Notes: a model not told the origin generated them from the letters alone. Shown: positions 18,324 through 28,226, counted from the stretch's first letter. The stretch: DNA of 64,000 nucleotides from an uncultured Porphyromonadaceae bacterium (GCA_947175645.1 CAMWNP010000003.1:1-64000); one strand, 5' to 3'. Made by a program: numbers and translations.

Positions 18324-19643
18324 ATGAAAAAACTTATTCTTACGGCAGCCGCAGTGGCAGCCATAGTACTGCCGATGAGCGCGGAAGGCTATCAGGTAAA
18401 CACACTTTCAGCCAAACAGAACGGTATGGGACATACCGGAACCGCCCTGAAACTCGGTTCGGAAAGTATGATTTTCAACCCTGCGGGAATGGGATTCATG
18501 GACAAGCAGATTGATTTTTCAGGGTCGTTTACAGCGATTGTTCCTTCAGCGACAGCCAAAGTAGACGGAACGAAGTTCGAGAGTGACAATCCGGCAAGTA
18601 CACCTCTGGCGTTCAATCTGGGATTCTCCATATATGACAATCTCAAGGCAGGTTTGAGTTTCTACACACCTTACGGTTCCAACATCAACTGGGGTGAAAA
18701 CTGGGCGGGAGCCCTTCTCAACCAGCGTGTCAAACTGGCGGTCTACACCTTCCAGCCCACCTTGGCATGGAAAATCACGCCGAAACTGTCAGTAGGAGCC
18801 GGGATGACCATAGCATGGGGAAGTGTCGATCTTGACAAGGGTCTGGTTGACGGTCAGACGCTTGACGGGATGCTGATGTTGATGGGCGGACAGCCTGTTT
18901 TCGGTGACATTGTTCCCGCATCGGTTAATCTGAACGGCACCAGCCGTGTGGCACTCGGATTTAATATCGGCGCCATGTATGACATCAATAAGCAGTGGAC
19001 CGTGGGCGCGTCCTATCGCAGCAAGATGGCCATGAAGGTTAAAAAGGGTGTCGCTTCAGTAAGTTACGCCAATGATGTGGCGGAGTCAGTGCTTGAGAGT
19101 CAGTTGAACCTTATAGACCAGGCGAATTTCTCAGCCGAGATGCCATGTGTCTCAATCCTCAGTCTGGGAGTGGCCTATAAGCCGATCTCCCGTCTGACCC
19201 TTGCGTTTGACGCTCAGTTGTCGTTCTGGAAACAGTACAAGCAACTCGATATTGAGTTCACTCCCGAGCAACTTTCAGTGTTTGACCAGCATATAGTAAA
19301 GAACTACCGTAATGCCTGGATGTTTCATGTGGGGGGTGAATATAACCTCACGGAGCGTTTCGATCTGCGTGCCGGTCTGATTCTTGACACCACCCCAATC
19401 CGCAACGATAATTACAACCCCGAGACTCCCGGTATGACCAAGATCGAACCGAGTGTGGGCCTGTCGTTCCGACCGGTCAAGAACTTCTCAATCGACGCAT
19501 CGTTGATGTATGTGGCTGGACTCGGCAGAGACAACGCATCAATTGAATATGTGAATATGCTGACCAAGACACCTCAGACATTTACTGCTGATTACAAAGT
19601 CTCCGCCTGGTGTCCGTCAGTTGGAATCTCATTGACATTCTAA
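18324..19643 (+). CDS. OmpP1/FadL-family outer-membrane transport protein
   Basis: The 439-residue protein has a signal peptide (cleaved after about residue 20) and the FadL-family start SAKQNGMGHTGTALKLGSES followed by MIFNPAGMGF near 50-59, then about fourteen predicted beta strands and a C-terminal phenylalanine (ISLTF). Members take hydrophobic compounds such as long-chain fatty acids or aromatics across the outer membrane; the substrate here cannot be told. It is a single-gene unit downstream of a promoter with a pair of direct repeats. Confidence 0.87.
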   Translation: MKKLILTAAAVAAIVLPMSAEGYQVNTLSAKQNGMGHTGTALKLGSESMIFNPAGMGFMDKQIDFSGSFTAIVPSATAKVDGTKFESDNPASTPLAFNLGFSIYDNLKAGLSFYTPYGSNINWGENWAGALLNQRVKLAVYTFQPTLAWKITPKLSVGAGMTIAWGSVDLDKGLVDGQTLDGMLMLMGGQPVFGDIVPASVNLNGTSRVALGFNIGAMYDINKQWTVGASYRSKMAMKVKKGVASVSYANDVAESVLESQLNLIDQANFSAEMPCVSILSLGVAYKPISRLTLAFDAQLSFWKQYKQLDIEFTPEQLSVFDQHIVKNYRNAWMFHVGGEYNLTERFDLRAGLILDTTPIRNDNYNPETPGMTKIEPSVGLSFRPVKNFSIDASLMYVAGLGRDNASIEYVNMLTKTPQTFTADYKVSAWCPSVGISLTF

Positions 19644-19739
19644 TAAGCCTGCTCCGCAAAATAGATAATGGAGTAGAAAAAGATTGGTTTTAGGTTCACA
19701 GGCGATCTCCTCCTGTTAACAAATTTTAACTCCACAAAG

Positions 19740-19770
19740 TTTGTGGCAAACTTAAAAAGCCGTAACTTTG
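19740..19770 (+). promoter_or_regulatory. Promoter of tRNA-fMet
   Basis: TTTG at 19740-19743, 19 bp, TAACTTTG at 19763-19770; the tRNA begins 15 bases later. Confidence 0.7.
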
Positions 19771-19784
19771 CACCCGTAAAACAT

Positions 19785-19857
<73 letters not shown>

Positions 19858-19871
19858 AAGGAGAGAAAGAG

Positions 19872-19901
19872 GCGCTTCAGGAAACTGAGGCGCTTTTTTT
19901 T
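19872..19901 (+). terminator. Terminator after tRNA-fMet
   Basis: Stem GCGCTTCAG/CTGAGGCGC (one G-T pair) with loop GAAA, followed by eight T. Confidence 0.85.
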
Positions 19902-19967
19902 AGTTGACCGCCTGCATTAAAGATAACGATTCCCGGGCAATGAATAAACTCTAAATACACGGAAAAC

Positions 19968-19998
19968 TTGCAGGTTATATAGAAATTCCATATATTTG
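19968..19998 (+). promoter_or_regulatory. Promoter in front of the RHS fragment
   Basis: TTG at 19968-19970, 20 bp, TATATTTG at 19991-19998; the ATG follows 32 bases later. Confidence 0.55.
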
Positions 19999-20029
19999 CC
20001 AAACACTGACAAATCATTTCTCTCTTGCC

Positions 20030-20554
20030 ATGAAAAAATATTCCAACCGCTCGGTGACCGAAGGGTGTTCGTTCTACGGCAACTTTGAGGCTGATAACAA
20101 ATCGTTCCGTCTGAACACCTCCACCGGCTACTACGATCTGACCTCCGGCGAGCACTATCAGTATCTGCGCAACCGTCAGGGCTCCGTTATGGCAGTGGTG
20201 GATGACAAGGGTGCCACCGTGCAGCGCACCGGACTCTATCCTACAGGCACCCCCTATATCCTCCCCTGCGACTACAAAGCGGATGGCACCAATAACCTCA
20301 CTCCCGTGACCGAACACCTCCACATAGGCAATCACTGGATGGGCTACGGCGGTCTGAACTACTACGACAACACCGCCCGCATGCACGACCCCCTGGTCGG
20401 TGACTTCAAATCCGGTGACCCCAAATTCTATGACTATCCTGGCATGAATCACTATTCATTCTGTGGAGCAAATCCAGCGAATATTATTGACCCCAATGGA
20501 GAAGATATTTTGGAAATCAATAATATGGGAGAAATAATTAGTTATACTCCTTAA
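20030..20554 (+). CDS. RHS repeat-associated core domain fragment
   Basis: The 174-residue protein matches only the conserved core that ends RHS/YD-repeat proteins: LRNRQGSVMAVVDDKG, GLNYYDNTARMHDPLVGDF, and YSFCGANPANIIDPNGEDI. There are no upstream YD repeats and no signal peptide, whereas complete RHS proteins exceed 1000 residues. After DPNG there are only about 18 residues before TAA; the same frame then continues DGEYYIIHKPDSRV to a TAG, suggesting that the stop truncates an original tail. It has a plausible promoter of its own. It lies just behind tRNA-fMet. I read it as a remnant of a polymorphic toxin-type gene or a donor cassette for RHS tips. Confidence 0.7.
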   Translation: MKKYSNRSVTEGCSFYGNFEADNKSFRLNTSTGYYDLTSGEHYQYLRNRQGSVMAVVDDKGATVQRTGLYPTGTPYILPCDYKADGTNNLTPVTEHLHIGNHWMGYGGLNYYDNTARMHDPLVGDFKSGDPKFYDYPGMNHYSFCGANPANIIDPNGEDILEINNMGEIISYTP

Positions 20555-20927
20555 GATGGGGAGTATTACATAATCCATAAGCCGGACAGCAGGGTATAGG
20601 ACCGTTAAATCTTACGGGATTCCGCAAGGAGTGCTACCTTAACGGCATCCCATATAGGGTGAGATATAATGAAAAGGAGATTCCGGAGTATTGTCCCCTG
20701 TTTTCGTGTGTAATTGAGGTAGCGTAAATCGTTTTTTTGCTTTTTTCTCATTTTTTGTGTCAGGAATTGATTCACTGCCGGGTGGCTGCTGGCGGGCTGC
20801 TGAAAAAGGTAATTTTCAATGTTTCATGAGTAACGAGGTGATAATTTGAAAATTTTTGATTAAATTTGTGGGATATTTTGCGCCGGGCGTAAACATTTCC
20901 GGCGGAGAAAGAAATAATAAACAGTTG
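20555..20927. other. Intergenic stretch between the RHS fragment and argR
   Basis: The first 45 bases continue the RHS reading frame after its stop. The rest shows no gene. A -7-like TAAATTTG at 20861-20868 without a clear -33 partner is the likely argR promoter. I see no ARG-box palindrome with certainty. Confidence 0.4.
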
Positions 20928-21461
20928 ATGAGTACAAGAAAAGATCGTATCGGGCTGATTACCAGCATGATCCGCAATGGGCGGATTGTGTCGCAGGAAC
21001 AACTTCAGCACCTTCTGGAGGCGGAAGGGGTAAAGGTTACTCAGGCCACGCTGTCACGTGACCTGAGAATGATAGGAGCCACCCGACGATGTGCTCCGGA
21101 GGGAAAATCTTACTATTCCATGCCGGAGCAGGTTAGCAACGAATATATCGAGGCCGATTTTCCGCTTGACCTTCCCGTTGTGGTTTCCGGTTTGCGGGAA
21201 CGTTTCGGTGAAGAGTTGCTTTCAGTTGCCATCTCCCGCAATATTGTTGTCCTGAAAACCCGTCCGGGATATGCCAGCGGACTGGCCGTGGAGATAGACT
21301 TCATAGGGAGTCCTTACATCCTCGGAACGGTTGCCGGGGCCGATACGGTGCTGATGGTGTTGCACGAAGGTCTCAGCAAAGAGAAAATCAGACAGTTATT
21401 AATGACATTTATACCCTCGACCATAATAAACAGTAAAGAGAACTATCCACAGGTACGATAA
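20928..21461 (+). CDS. argR: Arginine repressor ArgR
   Basis: ArgR is the arginine-sensing hexameric repressor of arginine synthesis. The 177-residue protein, taken from MSTRKDRIGLI at 20928, has the N-terminal winged helix with QATLSRDLRMIGATR near 50-64 and the C-terminal arginine-binding domain with GTVAGADTVLMV. A longer frame upstream adds 24 residues not seen in the family. It is the first gene of an arginine cluster, three bases from the next gene, so it probably regulates its own operon. Confidence 0.93.
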   Translation: MSTRKDRIGLITSMIRNGRIVSQEQLQHLLEAEGVKVTQATLSRDLRMIGATRRCAPEGKSYYSMPEQVSNEYIEADFPLDLPVVVSGLRERFGEELLSVAISRNIVVLKTRPGYASGLAVEIDFIGSPYILGTVAGADTVLMVLHEGLSKEKIRQLLMTFIPSTIINSKENYPQVR

Positions 21462-21464
21462 ACG

Positions 21465-22037
21465 ATGATTGACATTAATGAAATTGATGTGATTGTAGCC
21501 GATGAGTCGCACATCAAGTATGTTGATGAAATACTTGATACCATAAACCGTGCGGCCAAGGTCCGTGGCACCGGTATAGCGAAGCGCTCGCCGGAGTATG
21601 TGAAACAGAAAATGCTTGAGAACAAGGCTGTGGTTGCCCTTCACGGCGACCGTTTCGCGGGCTTCAGTTATATTGAGTCGTGGAGTGAGCGGGCTTTCGT
21701 GGCCAACTCCGGACTGATAGTAGCCGATGCCTATCGTGGCATAGGGTTGGCAAAGCGTATCAAAGAGCGAATTTTCCGCCTTTCGCGTGAGAAATATCCC
21801 ACTGCAAAAATATTCTCCCTCACCACCGGTGCCGCCGTCATGAAGATGAACTTCGAGTTGGGCTACCGTCCGGTGACTTTTGACGAACTCACCACCGATC
21901 AGGCTTTCTGGCGCGGATGCGAGAGTTGCGTGAACTATGATATCCTGCAGCGTAACGGGGGTCACAAATGTCTCTGCACAGGTTTGCTCTACGATCCTGC
22001 GGAGGAATATCACCAGCATGAAAATGAACACAAATAA
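21465..22037 (+). CDS. GNAT acyltransferase, candidate N-acylglutamate (N-succinylglutamate) synthase
   Basis: The 190-residue protein has a GNAT fold: NSGLIVADAYRGIGLAKRIKE around 80-101 provides the acyl-CoA loop (RGIGLA) and NFELGYRPV the C-terminal beta bulge. It lies between argR and argG. In Bacteroides the protein in this position has been linked genetically to the first step of arginine synthesis, which there uses N-succinyl rather than N-acetyl intermediates. I infer the same role from family likeness and position. A cysteine-rich tail (CESC, CLC) is present. ArgG follows after 19 bp. Confidence 0.7.
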   Translation: MIDINEIDVIVADESHIKYVDEILDTINRAAKVRGTGIAKRSPEYVKQKMLENKAVVALHGDRFAGFSYIESWSERAFVANSGLIVADAYRGIGLAKRIKERIFRLSREKYPTAKIFSLTTGAAVMKMNFELGYRPVTFDELTTDQAFWRGCESCVNYDILQRNGGHKCLCTGLLYDPAEEYHQHENEHK

Positions 22038-22056
22038 TCCAAACATAGATACTGAC

Positions 22057-23268
22057 ATGAACAAAAAGAAAGTTGTCCTTGCTTACAGCGGCGGCCTTGA
22101 CACCTCCTTCGCCGTGAAATATCTCACCGAGGAGTGTGGATACGAAGTGTATACCGCCATCGCCAACACCGGTGGTTTCAATGCCGACGAACTCAAGGAA
22201 ATAGAACGCCGGGCTCTTGAACTGGGCGCACGTGAACACGCCACCCTTGACATCACCCGCGAGTACTACGAGAAAAGCATCCGCTTCATGATATTCGGAA
22301 ATGTTCTCCGTAACGGAACATATCCCATCTCCGTCAGTTCAGAGCGTATCTTCCAGGCAATGGCCATCATCAACTATGCCAAGGAGATTGGTGCTGACGC
22401 CGTGGCTCACGGAAGCACCGGTGCAGGCAATGACCAGGTACGTTTTGACATGACTTTCCGTATCCTCGCACCCGAAATAGAAATCATCACTCCTACCCGC
22501 GACATGAACCTGACGCGCGAGTATGAGATAGAATATCTTCGCAAACATGGCTTCCAGGCTGACTTCAAGAAACTTGAATACTCAATCAACAAAGGTCTTT
22601 GGGGCACAAGCATCGGCGGTAAGGAAACGTTGAAGAGCAATCAGACTCTTCCCGAAGAGGCTTATCCTACTCAGATGACCGCCAAGGAGAACGCCACTGT
22701 CACACTTGACTTTGAAAAGGGTGAACTCGTTTCCATCAACGGCAGCCGGTTTGAGGACCGTGTGGCTGCCATCCAGTATCTGGAAGAGGTTGTGGCACCC
22801 TATGCCCTTGGCCGCGACATGCATATAGGCGACACAATCATCGGCATCAAGGGGCGCGTAGGCTTCGAGGCCGGAGCACCCATGCTCATCATCGCAGCCC
22901 ACAAGATGCTTGAGAAGCACACTCTCACAAAGTGGCAGCAATACTGGAAAGACCAGTTGGGCACATGGTACGGAATGTTCCTCCACGAAGCCCAGTATCT
23001 TGAACCCGTGATGCGCGACATAGAGGCTTATCTCGCTGAGTCTCAGCGTAATGTGACCGGTCGGGTTATCGTTAATCTTGCGCCTTACCGTTATACTCTT
23101 GTTGGTGTGGAAAGTGACTATGACCTGATGAAGACCAATTTCGGCGAGTATGGCGAGCAGAGCAATGCCTGGACCGCCGACGATGTCAAAGGATTCACCA
23201 AAATCCTCGGTAATCAGATGACCATCTATCATAACATCCAGACCAAAAACAATAAAAGCGATATATGA
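22057..23268 (+). CDS. argG: Argininosuccinate synthase
   Basis: It ligates citrulline and aspartate with ATP to argininosuccinate. The 403-residue protein has the PP-loop AYSGGLDTS at 9-17, GSTGAGNDQVRF near 115-126 and SINKGLWGTSIGG near 178. I start at MNKKKVVLAYSGG (22057); earlier in-frame ATGs overlap the preceding gene. Its stop overlaps the argC start (ATGA). Length is family-typical. Confidence 0.95.
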   Translation: MNKKKVVLAYSGGLDTSFAVKYLTEECGYEVYTAIANTGGFNADELKEIERRALELGAREHATLDITREYYEKSIRFMIFGNVLRNGTYPISVSSERIFQAMAIINYAKEIGADAVAHGSTGAGNDQVRFDMTFRILAPEIEIITPTRDMNLTREYEIEYLRKHGFQADFKKLEYSINKGLWGTSIGGKETLKSNQTLPEEAYPTQMTAKENATVTLDFEKGELVSINGSRFEDRVAAIQYLEEVVAPYALGRDMHIGDTIIGIKGRVGFEAGAPMLIIAAHKMLEKHTLTKWQQYWKDQLGTWYGMFLHEAQYLEPVMRDIEAYLAESQRNVTGRVIVNLAPYRYTLVGVESDYDLMKTNFGEYGEQSNAWTADDVKGFTKILGNQMTIYHNIQTKNNKSDI

Positions 23269-24239
23269 TTAAAGCCGGAATAATAGGTGGCGCGGGCTAT
23301 ACAGCCGGAGAACTCCTCCGCCTGCTGCTCCATCACCCTGACGTGGAGGTTGTGTGGGTCCATTCCGAAAGTAATGCCGGAAATCCCATAGCCTCAGTCC
23401 ATCAAGGTCTGATAGGTGACACAGATCTACGGTTCACCGACCGGACAGACTGGGACAGCATCGACGTGCTGTTTTGCTGCACCCCCCATGGCAAGACCCG
23501 CAGTTTCCTTGAAGGGGAACAGAGGTTGCCGGAATCGCTCCGCATAGTTGACCTCTCGGCTGACTATCGCATTGAGGACGGAACTCATGACTTTGTCTAC
23601 GGTTTGCCGGAACTCAACCGCAAGCGGATGGTCCGCGGTGCCCGCCATGTGGCCAATCCCGGCTGTTTCGCCACCGCTATCCAACTGGCTCTTCTCCCGC
23701 TGGCAAAGAACGGTATGCTGAAAGGTGACATACATATCACCGCCATTACCGGCAGTACCGGTGCCGGCGTGAAACCGGGTGCCACCACCCACTACTCATG
23801 GCGAAACGACAATGTCAGTATCTACAAACCGTTCCGCCACCAGCATCTGGCAGAAATCATGCAGACCATCACCGGCCTGCAGCCTGACTACTCCGGAAAG
23901 GCGCTGTTCATCCCTATGCGCGGATGCTTCTCACGTGGAATCATGGCTGTAATCTACACCGAGGTTGATGCTCCACTTGAAGAAATCCGCCAGCGCTACG
24001 AGGAATGTTACGATGACCACAGTTTCACATTCGTCACCGACAAGGAGCCTGACCTGAAGGATGTGGTGAACACCAACAAGTGCATCATCCACCTGCAGAA
24101 AGAGGGGAACCTGCTGCTCATAACATCCGTAATAGACAATCTGGTCAAGGGAGCATCCGGTCAAGCCGTCCACAACATGAACCTCCTGTTCGGACTGTCG
24201 GAAAAAATAGGTCTGCAGTTAAAAGGATCGGCATTCTGA
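23265..24239 (+). CDS. argC: N-acetyl(succinyl)-gamma-glutamyl-phosphate reductase
   Basis: ArgC makes the acylated glutamate semialdehyde from the acyl-phosphate with NADPH. The 324-residue protein has the Rossmann start GIIGGAGYTAGELLRLL, and the catalytic Cys134 in NPGCFATA. It overlaps argG by four bases. In many relatives argD comes next; here the operon ends and hflX follows after about 100 bp. In Bacteroidales the in-vivo acyl group is thought to be succinyl. Confidence 0.94.
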   Translation: MIKAGIIGGAGYTAGELLRLLLHHPDVEVVWVHSESNAGNPIASVHQGLIGDTDLRFTDRTDWDSIDVLFCCTPHGKTRSFLEGEQRLPESLRIVDLSADYRIEDGTHDFVYGLPELNRKRMVRGARHVANPGCFATAIQLALLPLAKNGMLKGDIHITAITGSTGAGVKPGATTHYSWRNDNVSIYKPFRHQHLAEIMQTITGLQPDYSGKALFIPMRGCFSRGIMAVIYTEVDAPLEEIRQRYEECYDDHSFTFVTDKEPDLKDVVNTNKCIIHLQKEGNLLLITSVIDNLVKGASGQAVHNMNLLFGLSEKIGLQLKGSAF

Positions 24240-24345
24240 GGCACACCCTACGCTTTCCCTCACGGTCAGACCTATGCGGAGCGATACTCTGACTGAACCG
24301 TTCAGCCACGCCGCATGTTCTACATATATATAATATAATGTGAAA

Positions 24346-25578
24346 ATGATTGACAACGAAGCACCCGAAAGGGCAATATTGGTAGGGCTTATCACTCCGG
24401 AGCAGAACGAGATGAAAGCCAACGAGTATCTTGATGAACTGGCGTTCCTTGCAGATACCGCCGGCGCCGTCACTGTGAAAAAATTTCTTCAGCGTGCCGA
24501 CAGCCCGAACTCGCGTACATTCGTTGGGAAAGGGAAACTGGAGGAAATAAAGAAGTTCATTGAGGAGAATGACATTCAGATGGCAATCTTTGATGATGAC
24601 CTGTCGTCAAAACAGGTGCTCAACATCGAGCGCGAACTCCAGGTGAAAATACTTGACCGTACCAGTCTGATTCTGGATATATTTGCAAAGCGTGCTCAGA
24701 CGGCTAATGCGAAGGCACAGGTTGAACTGGCTCAGTATCAGTATCTTCTGCCCCGTCTAACCCGAATGTGGACTCACCTTGAACGTCAGCGAGGCGGTAT
24801 AGGTATGCGTGGTCCGGGCGAAACCCAGATTGAAACTGACCGCCGAATAATACTTGATAAAATCTCCCGCCTGAAGGAGGAACTCCGCGGCATAGACCGC
24901 CAGAAGTCAATCCAGCGCAAGAACCGGGGTAAACTCACCCGTGTGGCCCTCGTGGGATACACCAATGTTGGAAAATCAACCATCATGAATCTACTGAGCA
25001 AGAGTGATGTTTTCGCTGAAAACAAACTCTTCGCCACGCTTGACACCACCGTCCGCAAGGTGATAATAGACAATCTTCCTTTCCTGCTGACAGACACCGT
25101 AGGGTTCATACGCAAACTCCCTCACCATCTGGTGGACTCCTTCAAGTCAACACTTGATGAAGTCCGTGACGCCGACCTTCTTCTCCATGTGGTCGACATC
25201 AGTCATCCTCAGTTTGAAGAGCAGATAGAGGTTGTCAACCAGACGCTGCGCGAGGTGTGCGGTGCCGGAGACAAGCCGATGATAATGGTGTTCAACAAAA
25301 TCGACGCGTTCCATTACACCCCCAAGGATGAGGATGACCTTACTCCGCGCACACGTGAGAACATATCACTTGATGAACTGAAGGCTACCTGGATGTCACG
25401 CATGGGTGACGACTGCGTGTTCATTTCCGCCAAAACCGGAAAGAATATTGATGAACTCAAGGAAAAACTCTATGAGAAAGCGAAGGAAATACATCTGACA
25501 CGTTTCCCCTACAATGATTTCCTTTTCCAGAAATATGATGATGTTGAATCTCCTGACTCTCTGACGGATGGCGAATAA
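24346..25578 (+). CDS. hflX: GTPase HflX
   Basis: HflX is a ribosome-associated GTPase that splits stalled or heat-damaged ribosomes. The 410-residue protein has the N-terminal HflX domain (TFVGKGKLEEI near 57), the linker motif GMRGPGETQIE near 153 and a GTPase domain with G1 GYTNVGKS near 204-211, DTVGFI, and NKID near 316. An in-frame GTG two codons earlier is possible. The gene overlaps dgt by 11 bp. Confidence 0.94.
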   Translation: MIDNEAPERAILVGLITPEQNEMKANEYLDELAFLADTAGAVTVKKFLQRADSPNSRTFVGKGKLEEIKKFIEENDIQMAIFDDDLSSKQVLNIERELQVKILDRTSLILDIFAKRAQTANAKAQVELAQYQYLLPRLTRMWTHLERQRGGIGMRGPGETQIETDRRIILDKISRLKEELRGIDRQKSIQRKNRGKLTRVALVGYTNVGKSTIMNLLSKSDVFAENKLFATLDTTVRKVIIDNLPFLLTDTVGFIRKLPHHLVDSFKSTLDEVRDADLLLHVVDISHPQFEEQIEVVNQTLREVCGAGDKPMIMVFNKIDAFHYTPKDEDDLTPRTRENISLDELKATWMSRMGDDCVFISAKTGKNIDELKEKLYEKAKEIHLTRFPYNDFLFQKYDDVESPDSLTDGE

Positions 25579-26917
25579 AATGAACTGGAAGCGCCTTATC
25601 AGCGACAAGCGCTTCGGACTGGAATCATACCATGATCCCAAACGGGGAGAAATGCGCAGCGACTTTCAGCGCGACTATGACCGCCTGGTGTTCTCATCGC
25701 CATTCAGGAGACTGCAGAACAAGACACAGGTGTTCCCCCTTCCCGGCAGCATATTTGTCCATAACCGTCTGACCCACAGTCTGGAAGTATCGTGCTGCGG
25801 ACGCTCCATCGCAACCACCGTGGCCAGTGTGTTGAGCAAGAAATATGCCTCTGACCCCGAAACGGTGGCAAAACTGTGGCAGATAGGCGACATTGTGGCT
25901 GCCGCATGTCTGGCCCATGACCTCGGAAACCCTCCCTTCGGACATTCCGGTGAGAAAGCCATATCCACTTTTTTCTCCGAGGGTGACGGACGGCATCTTC
26001 AGGACCAACTGACATCTCAGCAGTGGAGCGACCTTACCCGGTTCGAGGGAAATGCCAACGCATTCCGTCAGTTGACCCATAGTTTCCGAGGACGTAGAAA
26101 CGGAGGGTTCGCCATGACCTACTCCACACTTGCCTCAATAGTTAAATATCCATTCGAGTCACAGGTGGCGAAGAAAAACAAATTCGGATTCTTCAACACG
26201 GAAGTGGAGTCATACACCCGTATCGCCGAGGATCTGGGCATACTCCGTCTGTCGGAACCCGGAGAACCTGTCCGTTATGCACGTCATCCCCTCGTCTACA
26301 TAGTGGAGGCCGCTGACGATATATGCTACGAGATAATGGATATAGAGGATGCCCACAAACTAAAAATCATTCCCACCGAAACCGTAAAGAAACTGCTGCT
26401 CGGCTACTATACGCCTGAGCAACAGGAGCGTATGCACCGGGTGATGGAGATGGTCTCCGACCCCAACGAACAGATAGCCTACCTCCGCTCGTGCGTCATA
26501 GGTACGCTTGTCAACGCCGCTGCCAGGGTATTCGTTGAGAACGAAGAGAAGATTCTTGACGGCACATTCACGGGAACCCTTCTGAGCCATATACCCGAAC
26601 CGGAACTCAGCGGTTACGCCCGCTGCAACGAAATGTCGTGGCAGAAAATCTATTGTGCGAGCGATGTTGTGGACATTGAACTCGCAGGTAACCGCATCAT
26701 AACCTTCCTTCTTGAAAAACTAGTGCATGCCGTCCGTTATCCCGACCAGAACTATTCGCGTCTGCTGCTGGCCCGTGTTCCTGAACAGTATGATGTTGAT
26801 GCACCAACGCTTTTTGGAAAAATACAGGCGGTGGTTGACCATATATCATCCATGACCGATGTGTATGCCCTTGACCTTTACCGAAAACTTAACGGAATGA
26901 GTCTTCCTGCCGTATGA
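25568..26917 (+). CDS. dgt: Deoxyguanosinetriphosphate triphosphohydrolase-like HD protein
   Basis: Dgt-type enzymes hydrolyse dNTPs to deoxynucleoside and tripolyphosphate, adjusting dNTP pools. The 449-residue protein has an HD metal site: NRLTHSLEVS near 66-75 and AHDLGNPPFGHSGE near 118-131, with YIVEAADDICY near 240 giving the last aspartate. It starts inside the end of hflX and overlaps the TPM gene by 4 bp, so hflX-dgt-TPM appear to be one transcript. Confidence 0.9.
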   Translation: MANKMNWKRLISDKRFGLESYHDPKRGEMRSDFQRDYDRLVFSSPFRRLQNKTQVFPLPGSIFVHNRLTHSLEVSCCGRSIATTVASVLSKKYASDPETVAKLWQIGDIVAAACLAHDLGNPPFGHSGEKAISTFFSEGDGRHLQDQLTSQQWSDLTRFEGNANAFRQLTHSFRGRRNGGFAMTYSTLASIVKYPFESQVAKKNKFGFFNTEVESYTRIAEDLGILRLSEPGEPVRYARHPLVYIVEAADDICYEIMDIEDAHKLKIIPTETVKKLLLGYYTPEQQERMHRVMEMVSDPNEQIAYLRSCVIGTLVNAAARVFVENEEKILDGTFTGTLLSHIPEPELSGYARCNEMSWQKIYCASDVVDIELAGNRIITFLLEKLVHAVRYPDQNYSRLLLARVPEQYDVDAPTLFGKIQAVVDHISSMTDVYALDLYRKLNGMSLPAV

Positions 26918-28167
26918 TCAAGCATCTGCTGACACTTCTCCTGCTGGTGACGGCATTGCTCCGGGCAGACGCCTACACCGTGCAACAGATTCCCAACGTG
27001 CATCTGCAGGACAGCCGCCGCTACACTTCCGACCCTGACGGGGTGCTGTCAGTGAACGCACGCTTAACCATAGACTCACTGGCTGCCGACCTGAGAGCCA
27101 ACTCAAGTTCGGAACTTGCCGTGGTGATAGTTAACAGCATCGACGGCGCCGACCCGGAACAGTTCGCCACCGAACTGTTCAACAACTGGAGAATAGGCAA
27201 GAAAGAGAGCAACAACGGAGTGCTGGTGCTGACGGTTATGGACGAGAACTATTGCATCATCCGCACCGGCTACGGAGCGGAAGGTGTGCTGCCGGACATA
27301 ACCACCGGACGCATCCGGCGCGAAATCATGAATCCATATTTCCGCGAAGGGCAGACAGACAGTGCCATGGTGGCAGGTATACGGGCCATCCATGACGTAA
27401 TGACCGATCCGGACGCCGCTTCCGAACTTATCGACACATACACCCGTAACCGTGAGGAGTCCCAAAAGGAGGAAACCCGCCGTGAACTGCTCCAGATCGT
27501 AGTGGGACTCGCGCTCATGGGTGCCGCTGCATCCCTGATAATCATATTGGTATACTTCTCCAATAATAAAAAATACGGAAACGACATCACCGGGATGTTC
27601 AAGACACTCACAAACCTTCAGGCAGCAGCGCTTGCCGCCTCATTCCTGGGTCTTGGCATACCGCTGCTTGTATTCGCATATCTCCGCATACGCCGCAACA
27701 GGTTGCGTAACACTCCCCCTGTGTGTGCTGCATGCGGTGCAACCATGCGCAAGGTCAGTGCTGACAAACACAGGTATCTGAACCCTCAGCAACAGGTGGA
27801 GCAACGGCTCGGTTCGGCAGACTACGACGTGTGGATATGCCCTGTTGACGGTAACACCGAGATACGCGAATATCCCGGACCTTCCAACACTTACTCCCGT
27901 TGCCCTAATTGCGGAACCCGTGCCAGACATCTTGTCAGCGATAAAGTGATTCAGCAGCCCACGGCGTTCCGGAACGGACAGGGACAGCGCCGCTACCATT
28001 GCGAATATTGCGGCAAAGATGATTTCACCAACTACACCATCATGCGCCAGACACCGATAGTCATAGGTGGCAGGGGAGGAGGCCGTGGCTTCGGTGGCGG
28101 CGGTTTCTCGGGAGGCTCCTTCGGGGGAGGCTTCTCCGGCGGAGGCGGTTCCGGAGGCCGATGGTGA
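26914..28167 (+). CDS. TPM-domain membrane protein (YgcG/Psb32-like) with glycine-rich tail
   Basis: The 417-residue protein has a signal peptide, a TPM domain at about 30-165 (LTIDSLAADL, ELAVVIVNSIDG, NNGVLVLTV, GYGAEGVLPD), two membrane spans near 185-207 and 232-252, a cysteine-rich part with CAACG, CPVD, CPNCG and CEYCG pairs that probably binds zinc, and a C-terminal tail of Gly/Ser/Phe repeats ending GSGGRW. This order is that of YgcG-like proteins of unknown role at the envelope. It overlaps dgt by four bases. Confidence 0.85.
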   Translation: MIKHLLTLLLLVTALLRADAYTVQQIPNVHLQDSRRYTSDPDGVLSVNARLTIDSLAADLRANSSSELAVVIVNSIDGADPEQFATELFNNWRIGKKESNNGVLVLTVMDENYCIIRTGYGAEGVLPDITTGRIRREIMNPYFREGQTDSAMVAGIRAIHDVMTDPDAASELIDTYTRNREESQKEETRRELLQIVVGLALMGAAASLIIILVYFSNNKKYGNDITGMFKTLTNLQAAALAASFLGLGIPLLVFAYLRIRRNRLRNTPPVCAACGATMRKVSADKHRYLNPQQQVEQRLGSADYDVWICPVDGNTEIREYPGPSNTYSRCPNCGTRARHLVSDKVIQQPTAFRNGQGQRRYHCEYCGKDDFTNYTIMRQTPIVIGGRGGGRGFGGGGFSGGSFGGGFSGGGGSGGRW

Positions 28168-28218
28168 AAAATTCATCAAAGAAACGGTTTAGTCACATTC
28201 GGTTCAATAAAAAAATAT

Positions 28219-28226
28219 TATCTTTG
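28219..28226 (+). promoter_or_regulatory. -7 box of the mntA-hepT operon
   Basis: TATCTTTG, 48 bases before the first ATG. No good -33 match is seen. Confidence 0.45.
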
